Notes: generated by a model not told the origin, from the sequence alone. Shown: positions 9,959-18,398, numbered from the stretch's first letter. The stretch is 58,459 nucleotides of DNA from Ectobacillus antri (GCF_003852715.1 NZ_RIAV01000019.1:1-58459); one strand, 5' to 3'. Made by a program: numbers and translations.

Positions 9959-11416
9959 ATGGATAAAAAGGTAAGGTTACGTTATGCACCTAGTCCGACA
10001 GGGCATTTGCATATTGGAAACACAAGAACAGCGTTGTTTAACTATCTATTTGCTAAACATCATGGCGGAGATTTTATTATTCGCATTGAAGATACAGATT
10101 TAAAGCGCAATGTAGAAAATGGTGAGAAAAGCCAGTTGAAATATTTGAAATGGCTCGGCATTGAATGGGATGAAAGTGTGGATGTAGGCGGTCCATATGG
10201 CCCGTATCGTCAAACAGAACGCCTCAACATTTATCGTGAGCTGTACGAGCAGCTTTTAGAAAAAGGTTTGGCTTATAAATGTTACCTAACAGAAGAAGAG
10301 CTGGAAGCAGAGCGTGAGGCGCAAATGGCAGCTGGAGAAAATCCGAAGTATTCCGGTGCGCATCGAAATCTAACACCAGAGCAAATGCAGGCTTTTGAAG
10401 CAGAAGGGCGTATTCCAAGTATCCGTTTCCGCGTTCCTGAAAACAAGGAATATGTGTTCAATGATATGGTTAAGGGAGAAGTACGATTTGGTTCAGAAGA
10501 TTTCGGTGACTTCGTTATTGTGAAAAAGGACGGTATTCCTACTTATAACTTTGCGGTAGCGGTAGATGATTATCTTATGAAAATCACACACGTATTGCGC
10601 GGAGAAGAGCATATTTCCAACACACCAAAGCAAATGATGATTTACGAGGCTTTTGGCTGGGATACACCAATTTTTGGTCACATGACACTGATTGTAAACG
10701 AAAATCGTAAAAAGTTAAGTAAGCGTGATGAATCTGTCATTCAGTTCATTCAGCAGTATGAAGAGCTTGGCTATCTTCCAGAAGCTCTACTTAACTTTAT
10801 CGGTTTGCTTGGATGGTCTCCAGGTGGTGAGGAAGAGATCTTTACGAAAGAGCAATTCATTGATATCTTTGACTCAGCACGTTTGTCTAAATCTCCGGCA
10901 GTATTTGATACACAAAAATTAACATGGATGAACAATCAATATATCAAAAAGCAATCTGTTGAGCGTGTGATGGAGCTTTGTATGCCGCATCTTGTAAAAG
11001 CAGGCCGTATTGGAGAACATCCAACTGAGCAAGAGCTACAATGGGTAAGAGACCTTGTTGCTCTCTATCAAGAGCAGCTTAGTTATGGTGCTCAAATTGT
11101 TGAACTCTCTAACGTGTTATTTAAAGATGAAATCAGTTATGATGAAGAAGCAGCTACAGTAATAGCGGAAGAGCAAGTTCCAGAGGTCTTGGAGGCATTT
11201 GCTGCAGAACTTGAATCTTTAGAAGAATTTACAGCTGAAGCAGTGCAAGCATCTATTAAAGCTGTTCAAAAGAAAACAGGACAAAAAGGCAAAAAATTAT
11301 TTATGCCAATTCGCGTAGCTACTACAGGTCAAACGCATGGTCCTGATTTACCGAAAGCAATCGCGCTTTTAGGAAAGCAAAAAGTTTTATCAAGAATTAG
11401 CAAAGCAATTCGTTAA
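9959..11416 (+). CDS. gltX: Glutamyl-tRNA synthetase (class I)
   Basis: The start is set at ATG 9959, giving 485 residues, because GGAAGGTG sits 6-7 bases upstream; a GTG at 9950 would lie inside that SD. The class I signatures are present: HIGH-like HLHIGN near residue 16 and KMSKS-like KKLSKRDES near 250. In Bacillus this enzyme is usually non-discriminating, charging both tRNA-Glu and tRNA-Gln, with the latter repaired by GatCAB; that is inferred here from the taxon. A promoter for the next transcription unit overlaps its stop codon. Confidence 0.97.
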   Translation: MDKKVRLRYAPSPTGHLHIGNTRTALFNYLFAKHHGGDFIIRIEDTDLKRNVENGEKSQLKYLKWLGIEWDESVDVGGPYGPYRQTERLNIYRELYEQLLEKGLAYKCYLTEEELEAEREAQMAAGENPKYSGAHRNLTPEQMQAFEAEGRIPSIRFRVPENKEYVFNDMVKGEVRFGSEDFGDFVIVKKDGIPTYNFAVAVDDYLMKITHVLRGEEHISNTPKQMMIYEAFGWDTPIFGHMTLIVNENRKKLSKRDESVIQFIQQYEELGYLPEALLNFIGLLGWSPGGEEEIFTKEQFIDIFDSARLSKSPAVFDTQKLTWMNNQYIKKQSVERVMELCMPHLVKAGRIGEHPTEQELQWVRDLVALYQEQLSYGAQIVELSNVLFKDEISYDEEAATVIAEEQVPEVLEAFAAELESLEEFTAEAVQASIKAVQKKTGQKGKKLFMPIRVATTGQTHGPDLPKAIALLGKQKVLSRISKAIR

Positions 11417-11441
11417 CTTTTTTAGAACTTTGCAATATAAT
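11413..11441 (+). promoter_or_regulatory. SigA-type promoter of the cysE T-box unit
   Basis: TTAACT (11413-11418) lies 17 bases before a perfect TATAAT (11436-11441). The -35 element overlaps the gltX stop codon. The transcript would begin near 11448, about 70 bases before the T-box stem I. Confidence 0.75.
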
Positions 11442-11520
11442 AAGAATACTTTTAGATTTACACAGAATTCTTGCAGTAACCTTAGAGATATGACAATATG
11501 TAAACAAACACAGTTCATAT

Positions 11521-11754
11521 GATAAAGCGACGATAAGGAAAAGTAGGAAGTTATACTCTTTACAGAGAGAATCGCCTTGGCTGTGAGCGATTTATGAGTT
11601 AGCTTTTGAAGTGCCCCTTGGAGTCTTCCACTGAATAATACAGTAGGTGGAAGCGGTGAAGAGCCGTTATGAAACATAAGTTGAGGTCCTTATTGGACTT
11701 AAACAGAGTGGAACCGCGCTTTGGCGTCTCTGTCTTTACAGAGGCGTCTTTTTT
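11521..11754 (+). promoter_or_regulatory. T-box riboswitch leader, cysteine type
   Basis: The T-box sequence AGAGTGGAACCGCG lies at 11705-11718. It is followed by a terminator whose arms GCGTCTCTGT (11724-11733) and ACAGAGGCGT (11738-11747) pair fully with two wobbles, then by a run of six T. Stem I begins near 11521 (GATAAAGCGACGATAAGG). The likely specifier is TGC at 11612-11614, within GAAGTGCCCCTTGGAG, which is a Cys codon and matches the downstream cysE and cysS. Uncharged tRNA-Cys should stabilise the antiterminator and allow readthrough. The 180 bases from 11755 to cysE hold no further gene that I can see. Confidence 0.93.
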
Positions 11755-11933
11755 ATGTGGGAAATTGTGTTGAGTCAGTAATATTTAAAAGAAGATATAC
11801 ATTCTAAGGGAATGGCGCTAAGCAACTGCTTGCTGAATGAACTCTTTGTACTACTCTTTAGTCACAAACGAGTAAGTTTTGATCTATTCTTAATGTTAAA
11901 TAGGGAAGATTGTAAACAAAGGGGGAACCAATT

Positions 11934-12599
11934 ATGTTGAAGAGACTTCGCGAAGATATAGAAGTCGTCTTTGAACAAGATCCGGCGGCCAGGAGCTACC
12001 TAGAAGTAATTTTAACGTATTCAGGTCTTCACGCAATTTGGTCACACAGAGTAGCACATGCTTTATACAAGAAGCGCTTTTTCTTTCTCGCTCGTGTCAT
12101 CTCGCAAGTGAGCCGCTTTTTTACCGGTATTGAAATACACCCTGGCGCTACAATAGGAAGAAGGTTCTTTATTGATCATGGTATGGGAGTTGTGATTGGT
12201 GAGACGTGTGAAATTGGGAATAATGTGATTGTCTTTCAAGGTGTTACGCTTGGTGGTACTGGAAAAGAAAAAGGAAAGCGGCATCCTACTATTAAGGATA
12301 ATGTTCTTATTGCAACGGGAGCAAAAGTCCTGGGTTCTATTACAGTAGGTGAAAATTCTAAAATAGGTGCCGGATCAGTAGTTTTAAAGGAGGTCCCTCC
12401 AAACTCAACCGTAGTAGGTATTCCGGGACGTGTAGTCATTCGTGATGGTATTAAAGTCAAACATGATTTAAATCATACAGATTTACCTGATCCAATTGCT
12501 GATAAATTAAAAGCAATGGAGGCAGAGATACAACAGCTAAAGTTACAACTGCAGGGGTTAAAAGAAAGGACGAAGGATTATGACAATTCATCTGTATAA
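11934..12599 (+). CDS. cysE: Serine O-acetyltransferase
   Basis: The 221-residue protein is a short, Bacillus-type CysE that acetylates L-serine with acetyl-CoA, the first step of cysteine synthesis. The left-handed beta-helix hexapeptide core runs from about residue 65 to 175 ([40 protein letters not shown]). ATG 11934 follows AAAGGGGGAA. Its end overlaps cysS by 20 bases. Control is by the Cys T-box at 11521-11754, so the supply of cysteine and its tRNA charging rise together. Confidence 0.97.
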   Translation: MLKRLREDIEVVFEQDPAARSYLEVILTYSGLHAIWSHRVAHALYKKRFFFLARVISQVSRFFTGIEIHPGATIGRRFFIDHGMGVVIGETCEIGNNVIVFQGVTLGGTGKEKGKRHPTIKDNVLIATGAKVLGSITVGENSKIGAGSVVLKEVPPNSTVVGIPGRVVIRDGIKVKHDLNHTDLPDPIADKLKAMEAEIQQLKLQLQGLKERTKDYDNSSV

Positions 12600-13980
12600 T
12601 ACTTTAACACGCAAGAAAGAAGCGTTTATTCCGCTAGAAGAAAAGAAAGTAAAAATGTATGTATGTGGCCCAACAGTATATAACTACATTCATATAGGTA
12701 ATGCAAGACCTGCCATTGTATTTGATACGGTGCGCCGCTACTTAGAATATAAAGGCTTTGAAGTAAACTATGTTTCTAATTTCACTGATGTAGATGACAA
12801 GTTGATTAAGGCGGCTAATGAATTAGGTGAAGATGTACCAACAATTGCCGAGCGATTTATTCAAGCGTACTTTGATGATACACAGGCACTAGGTTGCAAG
12901 CATGCAAATGTACATCCTCGTGTAACAGAAAATATCGATATCATCATTGAATTTGTACAGGAACTGATAAATAAAGGTTATGCGTACGAATCTCAGGGTG
13001 ATGTATATTACAAAACGAAAGAGTTTGATGAGTATGGAAAACTTTCTCATCAATCAATAGCTGATCTGCGTCATGGTGCTCGTATTGAGGTTGGTGAGAG
13101 GAAACAAGACCCGCTTGATTTCGTATTATGGAAAGCAGCAAAAGAAGGCGAAATTTACTGGGAAAGTCCTTGGGGTAAAGGTCGCCCGGGCTGGCATATT
13201 GAGTGCTCTGCCATGGCTAGAAAGTACTTAGGAGATACGATTGACATCCATGCGGGCGGTCAGGATTTGGCATTCCCGCATCATGAAAATGAGATTGCGC
13301 AATCAGAAGCGTTAACAGGAAAGCCGTTTGCAAAGTATTGGATGCATAATGGTTATATCAATATCGATAATGAAAAGATGTCGAAATCGCTTGGTAATTT
13401 TATCCTTGTACATGACATCATTAAGCAGTATGACCCGCAATTAATTCGTTTCTTCATGTTATCTGTACATTATCGCCATCCCATTAACTTTAGTGAATCA
13501 TTATTGCAGAGTACGCAAAAAGGCTTAGAGCGGATTCGTACATCTTATGAAAATCTAAAGCATCGTATGAAAAGCAGCACAAATTTAACGGATAGCGATG
13601 AAAAATGGGTAAAAGAAGCAACATCGTTCCGAACAGCTTTTGAAACAGCGATGGATGATGATTTTAATACGGCGAATGCAGTAACAGAGCTGTACAATCT
13701 AGCGAATCAAGCAAATCAATATTTGCTCGAAAAGCATACATCAAAAGTCGTTATTGAGACCTTTATAAAGGAATTTGAAGATTTATTTTCTATCCTCGGC
13801 TTACAATTAACCCAAGATGCTGAGTTGTTGGATGAAGAAGTTGAAGATTTAATTCAACAACGAATTGATGCACGTAAGAATCGAGATTTTGCACGAGCTG
13901 ACCAAATTCGCGATGAGTTGAAGGAGCGTAATATTATTCTCGAAGACACACCGCAAGGAACGCGCTGGAAGAGAGGATAA
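12580..13980 (+). CDS. cysS: Cysteinyl-tRNA synthetase (class I)
   Basis: The 466-residue enzyme charges tRNA-Cys. Visible signatures are the zinc-site [15 protein letters not shown] (about 27-41, including the HIGH motif HIGN), [21 protein letters not shown] and KMSKSLGN near residue 266. The ATG at 12580 lies inside cysE, with AAAGAAAGGACGAAGG just upstream as ribosome binding site. The overlap suggests translational coupling. It ends three bases before mrnC, continuing the operon controlled by the T-box. Confidence 0.98.
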   Translation: MTIHLYNTLTRKKEAFIPLEEKKVKMYVCGPTVYNYIHIGNARPAIVFDTVRRYLEYKGFEVNYVSNFTDVDDKLIKAANELGEDVPTIAERFIQAYFDDTQALGCKHANVHPRVTENIDIIIEFVQELINKGYAYESQGDVYYKTKEFDEYGKLSHQSIADLRHGARIEVGERKQDPLDFVLWKAAKEGEIYWESPWGKGRPGWHIECSAMARKYLGDTIDIHAGGQDLAFPHHENEIAQSEALTGKPFAKYWMHNGYINIDNEKMSKSLGNFILVHDIIKQYDPQLIRFFMLSVHYRHPINFSESLLQSTQKGLERIRTSYENLKHRMKSSTNLTDSDEKWVKEATSFRTAFETAMDDDFNTANAVTELYNLANQANQYLLEKHTSKVVIETFIKEFEDLFSILGLQLTQDAELLDEEVEDLIQQRIDARKNRDFARADQIRDELKERNIILEDTPQGTRWKRG

Positions 13981-13982
13981 AT

Positions 13983-14387
13983 ATGATTGATGTAAAGCAA
14001 TTAAACAGCTTGGCGTTAGCATACATGGGTGATGCCGTTTACGAGAAGCACATTCGGCATCACCTCCTTTTAAAAGGAAATATTCGTCCTAACCAGCTTC
14101 ATCGCCTTAGTACGCAATATGTTTCAGCAAAAGCGCAGGCAAAGGTGATTTTACAAATGCTTGAAGAAGGTTTTGTCAACGAAGAAGAAATTGCTGTTGT
14201 GAAAAGAGGAAGAAATGCTAAGTCAGGAACAATTCCGAAAAACACAGATGTACAAACATACCGGTACAGTACAGCATTTGAAGCATTAGTGGGTTATCAC
14301 TATTTATTGGACAACCATAACAGACTTTCGGAAATTATTGAAAGAGCCATTTCGCTTTCCGAGAATAAGGAAGGAAGAGAGCAATGA
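13983..14387 (+). CDS. mrnC: Mini-ribonuclease III
   Basis: The 134-residue protein is a catalytic RNase III domain without a dsRNA-binding domain, as expected for Mini-III. The conserved [12 protein letters not shown] block (residues 10-21) holds the metal-binding acidic residues, and [11 protein letters not shown] (about 98) gives the second set. It matures 23S rRNA ends. It starts three bases after cysS with an AGAGGAT SD and overlaps rlmB by four bases (ATGA). This is the conserved Firmicute location for the gene. Confidence 0.96.
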   Translation: MIDVKQLNSLALAYMGDAVYEKHIRHHLLLKGNIRPNQLHRLSTQYVSAKAQAKVILQMLEEGFVNEEEIAVVKRGRNAKSGTIPKNTDVQTYRYSTAFEALVGYHYLLDNHNRLSEIIERAISLSENKEGREQ

Positions 14388-15127
14388 GTCAGGACTATGT
14401 AATTGGAAGGAACCCTGTCATTGAAGCATTGAAGTCAGGGAGAGATATCAATAAAATTTGGGTTTCTGAAGGAGCAAATAAAGGGCAAATTCAAACGGTG
14501 CTTCAATTGGCTAAAGAAAATGGAGTTATCGTACAGCAGTCTCCCAAGAAAAAATTAGATCAAATGGTAGAAGGTAATCATCAGGGGGTAATTGCACAAG
14601 TAGCTGCATATGAGTATGCAGATGTGGATGATTTGTTTAAGCTAGCAGAAGAAAGAGGAGAAGCACCTTTTTTCTTACTGCTTGATGAAATTGAAGATCC
14701 GCATAATTTAGGTTCTATTATGCGAACGGCAGATGCAGTCGGAGCGCATGGAATCATTATTCCAAAGCGTAGAGCAGTTGGATTGACAGCAGCGGTAGCA
14801 AAGTCTTCAACGGGCGCAATTGAGTATATACCTGTAGCGCGTGTAACTAATTTAGCGAGAACTATTGACGAGTTAAAAGAACGCGGTGTTTGGATTGCAG
14901 GAACAGATGCAAAAGGTAGTGATGACTATCGAAACTTGGATGGTACATTGCCACTTGGGCTTGTCATTGGCAGTGAAGGTAAGGGAGTCAGTCGCCTAGT
15001 AAGGGACAAATGCGATTTCTTAATTAGATTGCCGATGAAGGGAAAGGTTACATCGTTGAATGCATCTGTTGCCGCGGGATTGTTAATGTATGAGGTGTTT
15101 CGTAAAAGAATGCCACTCGGTGAATAG
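14384..15127 (+). CDS. rlmB: 23S rRNA (guanosine 2'-O)-methyltransferase, SpoU/RlmB family
   Basis: The 247-residue protein has an N-terminal L30-like substrate-binding domain (about 1-75) followed by a SPOUT methyltransferase with the three SpoU motifs: [20 protein letters not shown] (about 100), [12 protein letters not shown] (about 193) and [20 protein letters not shown] (about 213). The family methylates the 2-prime oxygen of a guanosine in 23S rRNA; the exact position is inferred by homology. It overlaps mrnC by four bases, so it is translationally coupled to another rRNA-processing gene. Confidence 0.95.
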   Translation: MSQDYVIGRNPVIEALKSGRDINKIWVSEGANKGQIQTVLQLAKENGVIVQQSPKKKLDQMVEGNHQGVIAQVAAYEYADVDDLFKLAEERGEAPFFLLLDEIEDPHNLGSIMRTADAVGAHGIIIPKRRAVGLTAAVAKSSTGAIEYIPVARVTNLARTIDELKERGVWIAGTDAKGSDDYRNLDGTLPLGLVIGSEGKGVSRLVRDKCDFLIRLPMKGKVTSLNASVAAGLLMYEVFRKRMPLGE

Positions 15128-15130
15128 GAA

Positions 15131-15643
15131 ATGAAGGAGATATTAATAGTAGATGGTTACAACATCATTGGAGCTTGGGAAGATTTGCGCAAGCTCCGTG
15201 ATGATGATTTGCAGGCCGCGCGAGATATGTTAATAGATAAGATGGCCGACTACCAAGGTTATACGGGTACAAAAGTAATCATTGTATTTGACGCTCATTT
15301 TGTACAAGGAATTGAAAAAAAGATAAAACAAGCTAAAGTAGAGATTATTTTTACGAGAAAAAACCAAACAGCGGATGAAAAGATTGAACAATTAGCACGA
15401 GAGCTAAAGCAATTGGATACTCGCATTCATGTGGCTACCTCTGACTATACAGAGCAATGGATTATTTTTGCACAAGGTGCCTTGCGTAAATCTGCACGTG
15501 AGCTTGAGATTGAAGTGAAAAGCATGGAAAAGCGGGTTCGAAGCGAAATTGCAAAGGAAAAATCGCAAAAAGGTATGTTTGAATCAAGATATAGCAAGGA
15601 AATTACAGAAAAGTTAGAAAAGTTACGTCGCGGAGAGCGTTGA
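15131..15643 (+). CDS. rae1: Ribosome-dependent mRNA endoribonuclease Rae1 (YacP, NYN domain)
   Basis: The 170-residue protein has a PIN-like NYN domain that opens with ILIVDGYNIIGAW (residues 4-16), with acidic residues further on (VFDAH about 57 and SDY about 104). The B. subtilis homologue cleaves certain mRNAs in the ribosomal A site. The C-terminal part is basic and helical. The SD (AATAGGAA) is weak and the start lies three bases after rlmB, so translation probably depends on coupling. The stop codon is inside a terminator hairpin. Confidence 0.94.
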   Translation: MKEILIVDGYNIIGAWEDLRKLRDDDLQAARDMLIDKMADYQGYTGTKVIIVFDAHFVQGIEKKIKQAKVEIIFTRKNQTADEKIEQLARELKQLDTRIHVATSDYTEQWIIFAQGALRKSARELEIEVKSMEKRVRSEIAKEKSQKGMFESRYSKEITEKLEKLRRGER

Positions 15644-15660
15644 GTGATTGACGCTCTTTT
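15635..15660 (+). terminator. Terminator after rae1
   Basis: GAGCGT (15635-15640) pairs with ACGCTC (15651-15656) and is followed by TTTT. The stem overlaps both the rae1 stop codon and the -35 element of the next promoter. Six base pairs with a ten-base loop suggest only moderate strength. Confidence 0.7.
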
Positions 15661-15677
15661 GTGACGTACTGTATAAT
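15648..15677 (+). promoter_or_regulatory. SigA-type promoter of sigH
   Basis: TTGACG (15648-15653) lies 18 bases before a perfect TATAAT (15672-15677). The -35 hexamer sits inside the rae1 terminator hairpin. The transcript would have a roughly 100-base AT-rich leader before sigH, a region where AbrB acts in B. subtilis; no specific AbrB site can be recognised by eye. Confidence 0.8.
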
Positions 15678-15785
15678 ATTTCTAACTGTAAAAGTGTGTT
15701 TTTTACTAAAGAACATATAAAAGTGAATAGTGCTTTATCTAACAGTTTAAAAGTAGTCTAATTAGCGGTTGGGGGAGGGTGCAAT

Positions 15786-16442
15786 TTGGAACTGAACGTC
15801 TTAAGTGAACACAACGCGCAATTCGTTGATTTAGAAGATGAAGAAATTGTCGATTATGTCAGAAAGGGTGATGTAATGGCGCTTGAGTACTTAATCCATA
15901 AGTACAAAAATTTTGTACGCGCCAAATCAAGATCGTACTTTTTAGTAGGTGCAGATCGAGAAGATATCATCCAAGAAGGTATGATTGGCTTATTTAAAGC
16001 AATTCGAGACTACAAAGAAGACAAGCTCTCATCATTTAAAGCATTTGCAGAGCTTTGCATCACTCGCCAAATTATTACAGCTATTAAAACGGCTACAAGG
16101 CAAAAGCACATCCCTTTAAATTCCTATGTTTCATTGGACAAGCCTATCTATGATGAAGAATCAGATCGTACACTTTTGGATGTTATTTCCGAATCCAAGG
16201 TCACAGATCCTGAGGAAATGATTATTAATCAAGAAGAGTATGTTGATATAGAACTTAAAATTTCTGAATTATTAAGCGATTTAGAAAGAAAGGTCCTTTC
16301 TTTATATTTAGACGGGCGTTCTTATCAAGAGATTTCTGAATTACTAAATCGTCACGTCAAATCAATTGACAATGCGCTACAGCGTGTCAAACGTAAAATG
16401 GAGCGCTACGTAGAAATGAGAGAAAGTGCAGCAATGAACTAG
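15786..16442 (+). CDS. sigH: RNA polymerase sigma-H factor (sigma-30)
   Basis: The 218-residue protein is a full-length SigH, with sigma region 2 (about 28-100, GADREDIIQEGMIGLFKAIRD) and region 4 (about 160-205, LSDLERKVLSLYLDGRSYQEI and a helix-turn-helix). SigH directs transition-state genes, including those for competence and entry to sporulation. The start is TTG 15786, placed 7 bases after a very strong GGGGGAGG SD. It has its own promoter at 15648-15677. The TAG stop is followed in the same frame by a transposon relic (16443-16586), so readthrough would add foreign residues. Confidence 0.97.
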   Translation: MELNVLSEHNAQFVDLEDEEIVDYVRKGDVMALEYLIHKYKNFVRAKSRSYFLVGADREDIIQEGMIGLFKAIRDYKEDKLSSFKAFAELCITRQIITAIKTATRQKHIPLNSYVSLDKPIYDEESDRTLLDVISESKVTDPEEMIINQEEYVDIELKISELLSDLERKVLSLYLDGRSYQEISELLNRHVKSIDNALQRVKRKMERYVEMRESAAMN

Positions 16443-16586
16443 AGAATACATACGAGTGTATATGATGGGAATCATATTAAGTTGCCAAAACTTGGTCTTG
16501 TTCGCTTTGCCAAAAGTCGTGAAGTACAAGGCAAGATACTACATGCTACCATTAGACGCAATCCGTGGGGTAAATACTTCATTTAA
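16443..16586 (+). pseudogene. Remnant of an IS200/IS605-type tnpB (OrfB)
   Basis: The frame from 16458 translates to VYDGNHIKLPKLGLVRFAKS, then REVQGKILHATIRRNPWGKY, ending in a stop at 16584. This is the recognisable central beta-barrel part of TnpB proteins (pattern IKLPKLG-V-F--SREV-G-I--ATIRRNPSGKYF). Only about 40 of roughly 370 residues remain. There is no start codon with an SD, no RuvC motif and no flanking ends, so it is dead. The 143 bases from 16587 to 16729 are AT-rich and may hold more decayed element; I see no intact gene there. Confidence 0.8.
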
Positions 16587-16729
16587 GCAATAAGAAAATA
16601 AAAGTGCAAGAAGGTGTTGGTAGGTAGACTGTGACCGTAGTCAAACCTCATCTGCGGTATCCTGTTAAAAATAATGTTATTTTTCTGTGTATACTCGCAT
16701 ATTTCTCCCGTTATATCTTATACCTGCAA

Positions 16730-16759
16730 TTGACATGCCTTTTTAACATATGGTACAGT
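16730..16759 (+). promoter_or_regulatory. SigA-type promoter of rpmGB-secE
   Basis: A perfect TTGACA (16730-16735) is followed after 18 bases by TACAGT (16754-16759), which has an extended -10 TGG just before it. It lies about 35 bases upstream of rpmGB and downstream of the transposon relic. Confidence 0.78.
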
Positions 16760-16793
16760 TTTAAAGACATAGTTTCATAAGGCTGGTGTAAAG

Positions 16794-16940
16794 ATGCGTA
16801 AAAAAGTTGTACTTTCATGCACGAGTTGTAACAGCAGAAACTACTCCACAATGAAAAAGGCAGACTCTGCGGAGCGGCTTGAAATGAAGAAATTCTGCAA
16901 ATCTTGCAATGATCATACGATTCATAGAGAAACAAAATAA
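16794..16940 (+). CDS. rpmGB: 50S ribosomal protein L33 (zinc-binding type)
   Basis: This 48-residue protein reads [20 protein letters not shown] at its start. Two CxxC pairs (Cys9/Cys12 and Cys35/Cys38) show that it is the zinc-ribbon form of L33. In Bacillus this copy sits before secE, while zinc-free forms are encoded elsewhere. The ATG at 16794 follows AAGGCTGGTG. It shares the promoter at 16730 with secE, from which it is 30 bases away. L33 binds 23S rRNA near the E site. Confidence 0.95.
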   Translation: MRKKVVLSCTSCNSRNYSTMKKADSAERLEMKKFCKSCNDHTIHRETK

Positions 16941-16970
16941 GAATTGCTATTCATATTGGAGGTCCCGTAA

Positions 16971-17150
16971 ATGCGTTTGACTACCTTTTTTGGCGATGTA
17001 GGTCGTGAAATGAAAAAAGTAAGTTGGCCGAAACGAGCAGAGCTTGTTCGTTCTACCATTACAGTTCTTGTTACTGTTGTATTTTTCGCAGTCTTTTTCG
17101 CGGCATTGGACATGGGTATTTCTTCATTAATCCGTTTAATTCTTGAATAA
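16971..17150 (+). CDS. secE: Preprotein translocase subunit SecE
   Basis: The 59-residue protein is the short Gram-positive SecE. It has an amphipathic cytoplasmic helix with the conserved EMKKVSWPKRAEL block (residues 13-25), followed by one transmembrane helix (about 29-48). It clamps the two halves of SecY, encoded at 43066, in the SecYEG channel. TTGGAGGTCCCG precedes the ATG. Placement between rpmG and nusG is near-universal in bacteria. Confidence 0.97.
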   Translation: MRLTTFFGDVGREMKKVSWPKRAELVRSTITVLVTVVFFAVFFAALDMGISSLIRLILE

Positions 17151-17164
17151 GATGCGCACGTACA

Positions 17165-17173
17165 TGGTATAAT
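17165..17173 (+). promoter_or_regulatory. Extended -10 promoter upstream of nusG
   Basis: TGGTATAAT (17165-17173) is a perfect TATAAT with the TGn extension. A weak -35, TTGAAT (17143-17148), overlaps the end of secE with a 19-base spacer. The start site would be near 17180, only about 15 bases before an intrinsic terminator. Confidence 0.65.
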
Positions 17174-17194
17174 GATATCTATACGAACTGTGTT

Positions 17195-17218
17195 AAAAAC
17201 CCGGTGAACGGGTTTTTT
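17195..17218 (+). terminator. Intrinsic terminator or attenuator between secE and nusG
   Basis: AAAAACCCG (17195-17203) pairs perfectly with CGGGTTTTT (17209-17217) around GTGAA, and the 3-prime arm itself provides the T run. It lies downstream of a promoter and upstream of nusG, so transcripts must read through it to express nusG. Confidence 0.9.
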
Positions 17219-17243
17219 CGTTTGAGCAAAAATAATAGAGTCG

Positions 17244-17274
17244 GGGAGGGAAGGACGGTTGTCCTAACGGAATG
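17244..17274 (+). promoter_or_regulatory. Hairpin-bridged ribosome binding site of nusG
   Basis: The SD GGGAGGG (17244-17250) is 21 bases before the ATG at 17272, too far for normal initiation. AGGAC (17252-17256) and GTCCT (17261-17265) form a perfect hairpin with loop GGTT between them. Folding removes 14 bases and leaves an effective spacing of 7. No other in-frame start is available upstream. Confidence 0.65.
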
Positions 17275-17805
17275 GAAAAACGCTGGTATGTAGTGCATAC
17301 GTATTCTGGTTACGAAAATAAAGTAAAAACGAACCTAGAAAAACGTGTAGAAACAATGAATATGCAAGATAAAATCTTCCGAGTTGTTGTACCGGAAGAA
17401 ACAGAAGTAGAAATGAGAAATGGTAAAGAGAAGCTCATGAAGCGAAAGGTGTTTCCAGGCTATGTTTTGGTGGAGCTTGTCATGACGGATGATTCTTGGT
17501 ACGTTGTGCGTAATACACCAGGTGTAACAGGTTTTGTTGGCTCTGCTGGATCAGGTTCAAAGCCTACACCGTTACTAGAAGAAGAAGTAGCCGTTATCTT
17601 GAAGCGCATGGGTGTAGAGAGTGAAAAGGTTGACTTTGACTTTGAAATGAAAGAAACAATTCGTGTCAAAGAAGGTCCATTTGCAAACTACACAGGCATG
17701 ATTGAAGAGATTGATATGGAAAAGCAAAAAGTAACTGTGCTTGTTGATATGTTTGGTCGTGAAACACCTGTCGAACTAGATTTTAACCAGGTTGAAAAAT
17801 TATAA
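17272..17805 (+). CDS. nusG: Transcription elongation/termination factor NusG
   Basis: The 177-residue protein has an N-terminal NGN domain (KRWYVVHTYSGYENKVKTNL; later WYVVRNTPGVTGFVGS) and a C-terminal KOW domain (about 122-177, VKEGPFANYTGMIEEID). NusG binds the RNA polymerase clamp, affects pausing and termination, and couples to the ribosome through S10. The ATG at 17272 is the only plausible start. The gene has its own promoter (17165), attenuator (17195) and an unusual structured ribosome binding site (17244). It precedes the L11-L1 unit. Confidence 0.97.
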   Translation: MEKRWYVVHTYSGYENKVKTNLEKRVETMNMQDKIFRVVVPEETEVEMRNGKEKLMKRKVFPGYVLVELVMTDDSWYVVRNTPGVTGFVGSAGSGSKPTPLLEEEVAVILKRMGVESEKVDFDFEMKETIRVKEGPFANYTGMIEEIDMEKQKVTVLVDMFGRETPVELDFNQVEKL

Positions 17806-17814
17806 GAATAAAAC

Positions 17815-17843
17815 TTGAAATTCAAAACGAAAAGTGATAATAT
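17815..17843 (+). promoter_or_regulatory. SigA-type promoter of rplK-rplA
   Basis: TTGAAA (17815-17820) is 17 bases before TAATAT (17838-17843), which has an extended TGA just upstream. The leader that follows (about 17850-17972) contains a 10-bp hairpin (CTTTTATCTC at 17889 with GAGATAAAAG at 17904) and a candidate L1 operator. Confidence 0.75.
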
Positions 17844-17919
17844 CTTTAAGGTCAGTATGTCTTCATACAGAAGGCAGTAACTTGCATGCTTTTATCTCAT
17901 AGAGAGATAAAAGAATAGA

Positions 17920-17946
17920 GTGGGAGGGCAAAGGCCCATTTACCAC
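17920..17946 (+). promoter_or_regulatory. Candidate L1 operator in the rplK leader
   Basis: GTGG (17920-17923) pairs with CCAC (17943-17946). After an unpaired GA an inner helix forms, GGGC (17926-17929) with GCCC (17934-17937). ATTTA on the 3-prime side makes an asymmetric internal loop. Two short helices around such a loop is the general design of L1 binding sites on mRNA and 23S rRNA. A similar site precedes rplA at 18515. Confidence 0.6.
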
Positions 17947-17972
17947 ATCACGGACTTAAGGAGGTGTGTCTC

Positions 17973-18398
17973 GTGGCTAAAAAGGTAATTAAAGTTGTTA
18001 AACTACAAATTCCTGCAGGTAAAGCTAATCCAGCTCCACCGGTTGGTCCGGCACTTGGACAAGCGGGTGTTAACATTATGGGCTTCTGTAAAGAGTTCAA
18101 CGCTCGTACAGCAGATCAAGCTGGTTTGATTATTCCTGTTGAAATTACGGTATTTGAAGACCGTTCTTTCACTTTCATTACAAAAACTCCGCCTGCTGCT
18201 GTTCTTTTGAAAGTAGTAGCTGGAATTCAGTCTGGTTCTGGTGAACCAAACCGTAATAAAGTGGCAACTGTAAAGCGTGATAAAGTACGTGAAATCGCTG
18301 AACAAAAAATGCCAGATCTAAACGCTGCTAGCGTAGAAGCTGCTATGCGTATGGTCGAAGGTACTGCTCGCAGTATGGGCATTGTTATCGAAGACTAA
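17973..18398 (+). CDS. rplK: 50S ribosomal protein L11
   Basis: The start is set at GTG 17973 (VAKKVIKVV), giving 141 residues, because AAGGAGGTG lies 6-7 bases upstream; the GTG at 17964 is inside that SD. The proline-rich linker [19 protein letters not shown] (about 15-33) joins the two domains. The C-terminal domain binds the GTPase-associated region of 23S rRNA near L10-L12. L11 is also needed for RelA activation and thiopeptide sensitivity. It is cotranscribed with rplA. Confidence 0.98.
   Translation: MAKKVIKVVKLQIPAGKANPAPPVGPALGQAGVNIMGFCKEFNARTADQAGLIIPVEITVFEDRSFTFITKTPPAAVLLKVVAGIQSGSGEPNRNKVATVKRDKVREIAEQKMPDLNAASVEAAMRMVEGTARSMGIVIED

Noticed and set aside
16462-16586. Short intact gene after sigH
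   Set aside because: The residues match only an internal piece of TnpB, with no ribosome binding site, so it is treated as a pseudogene fragment.
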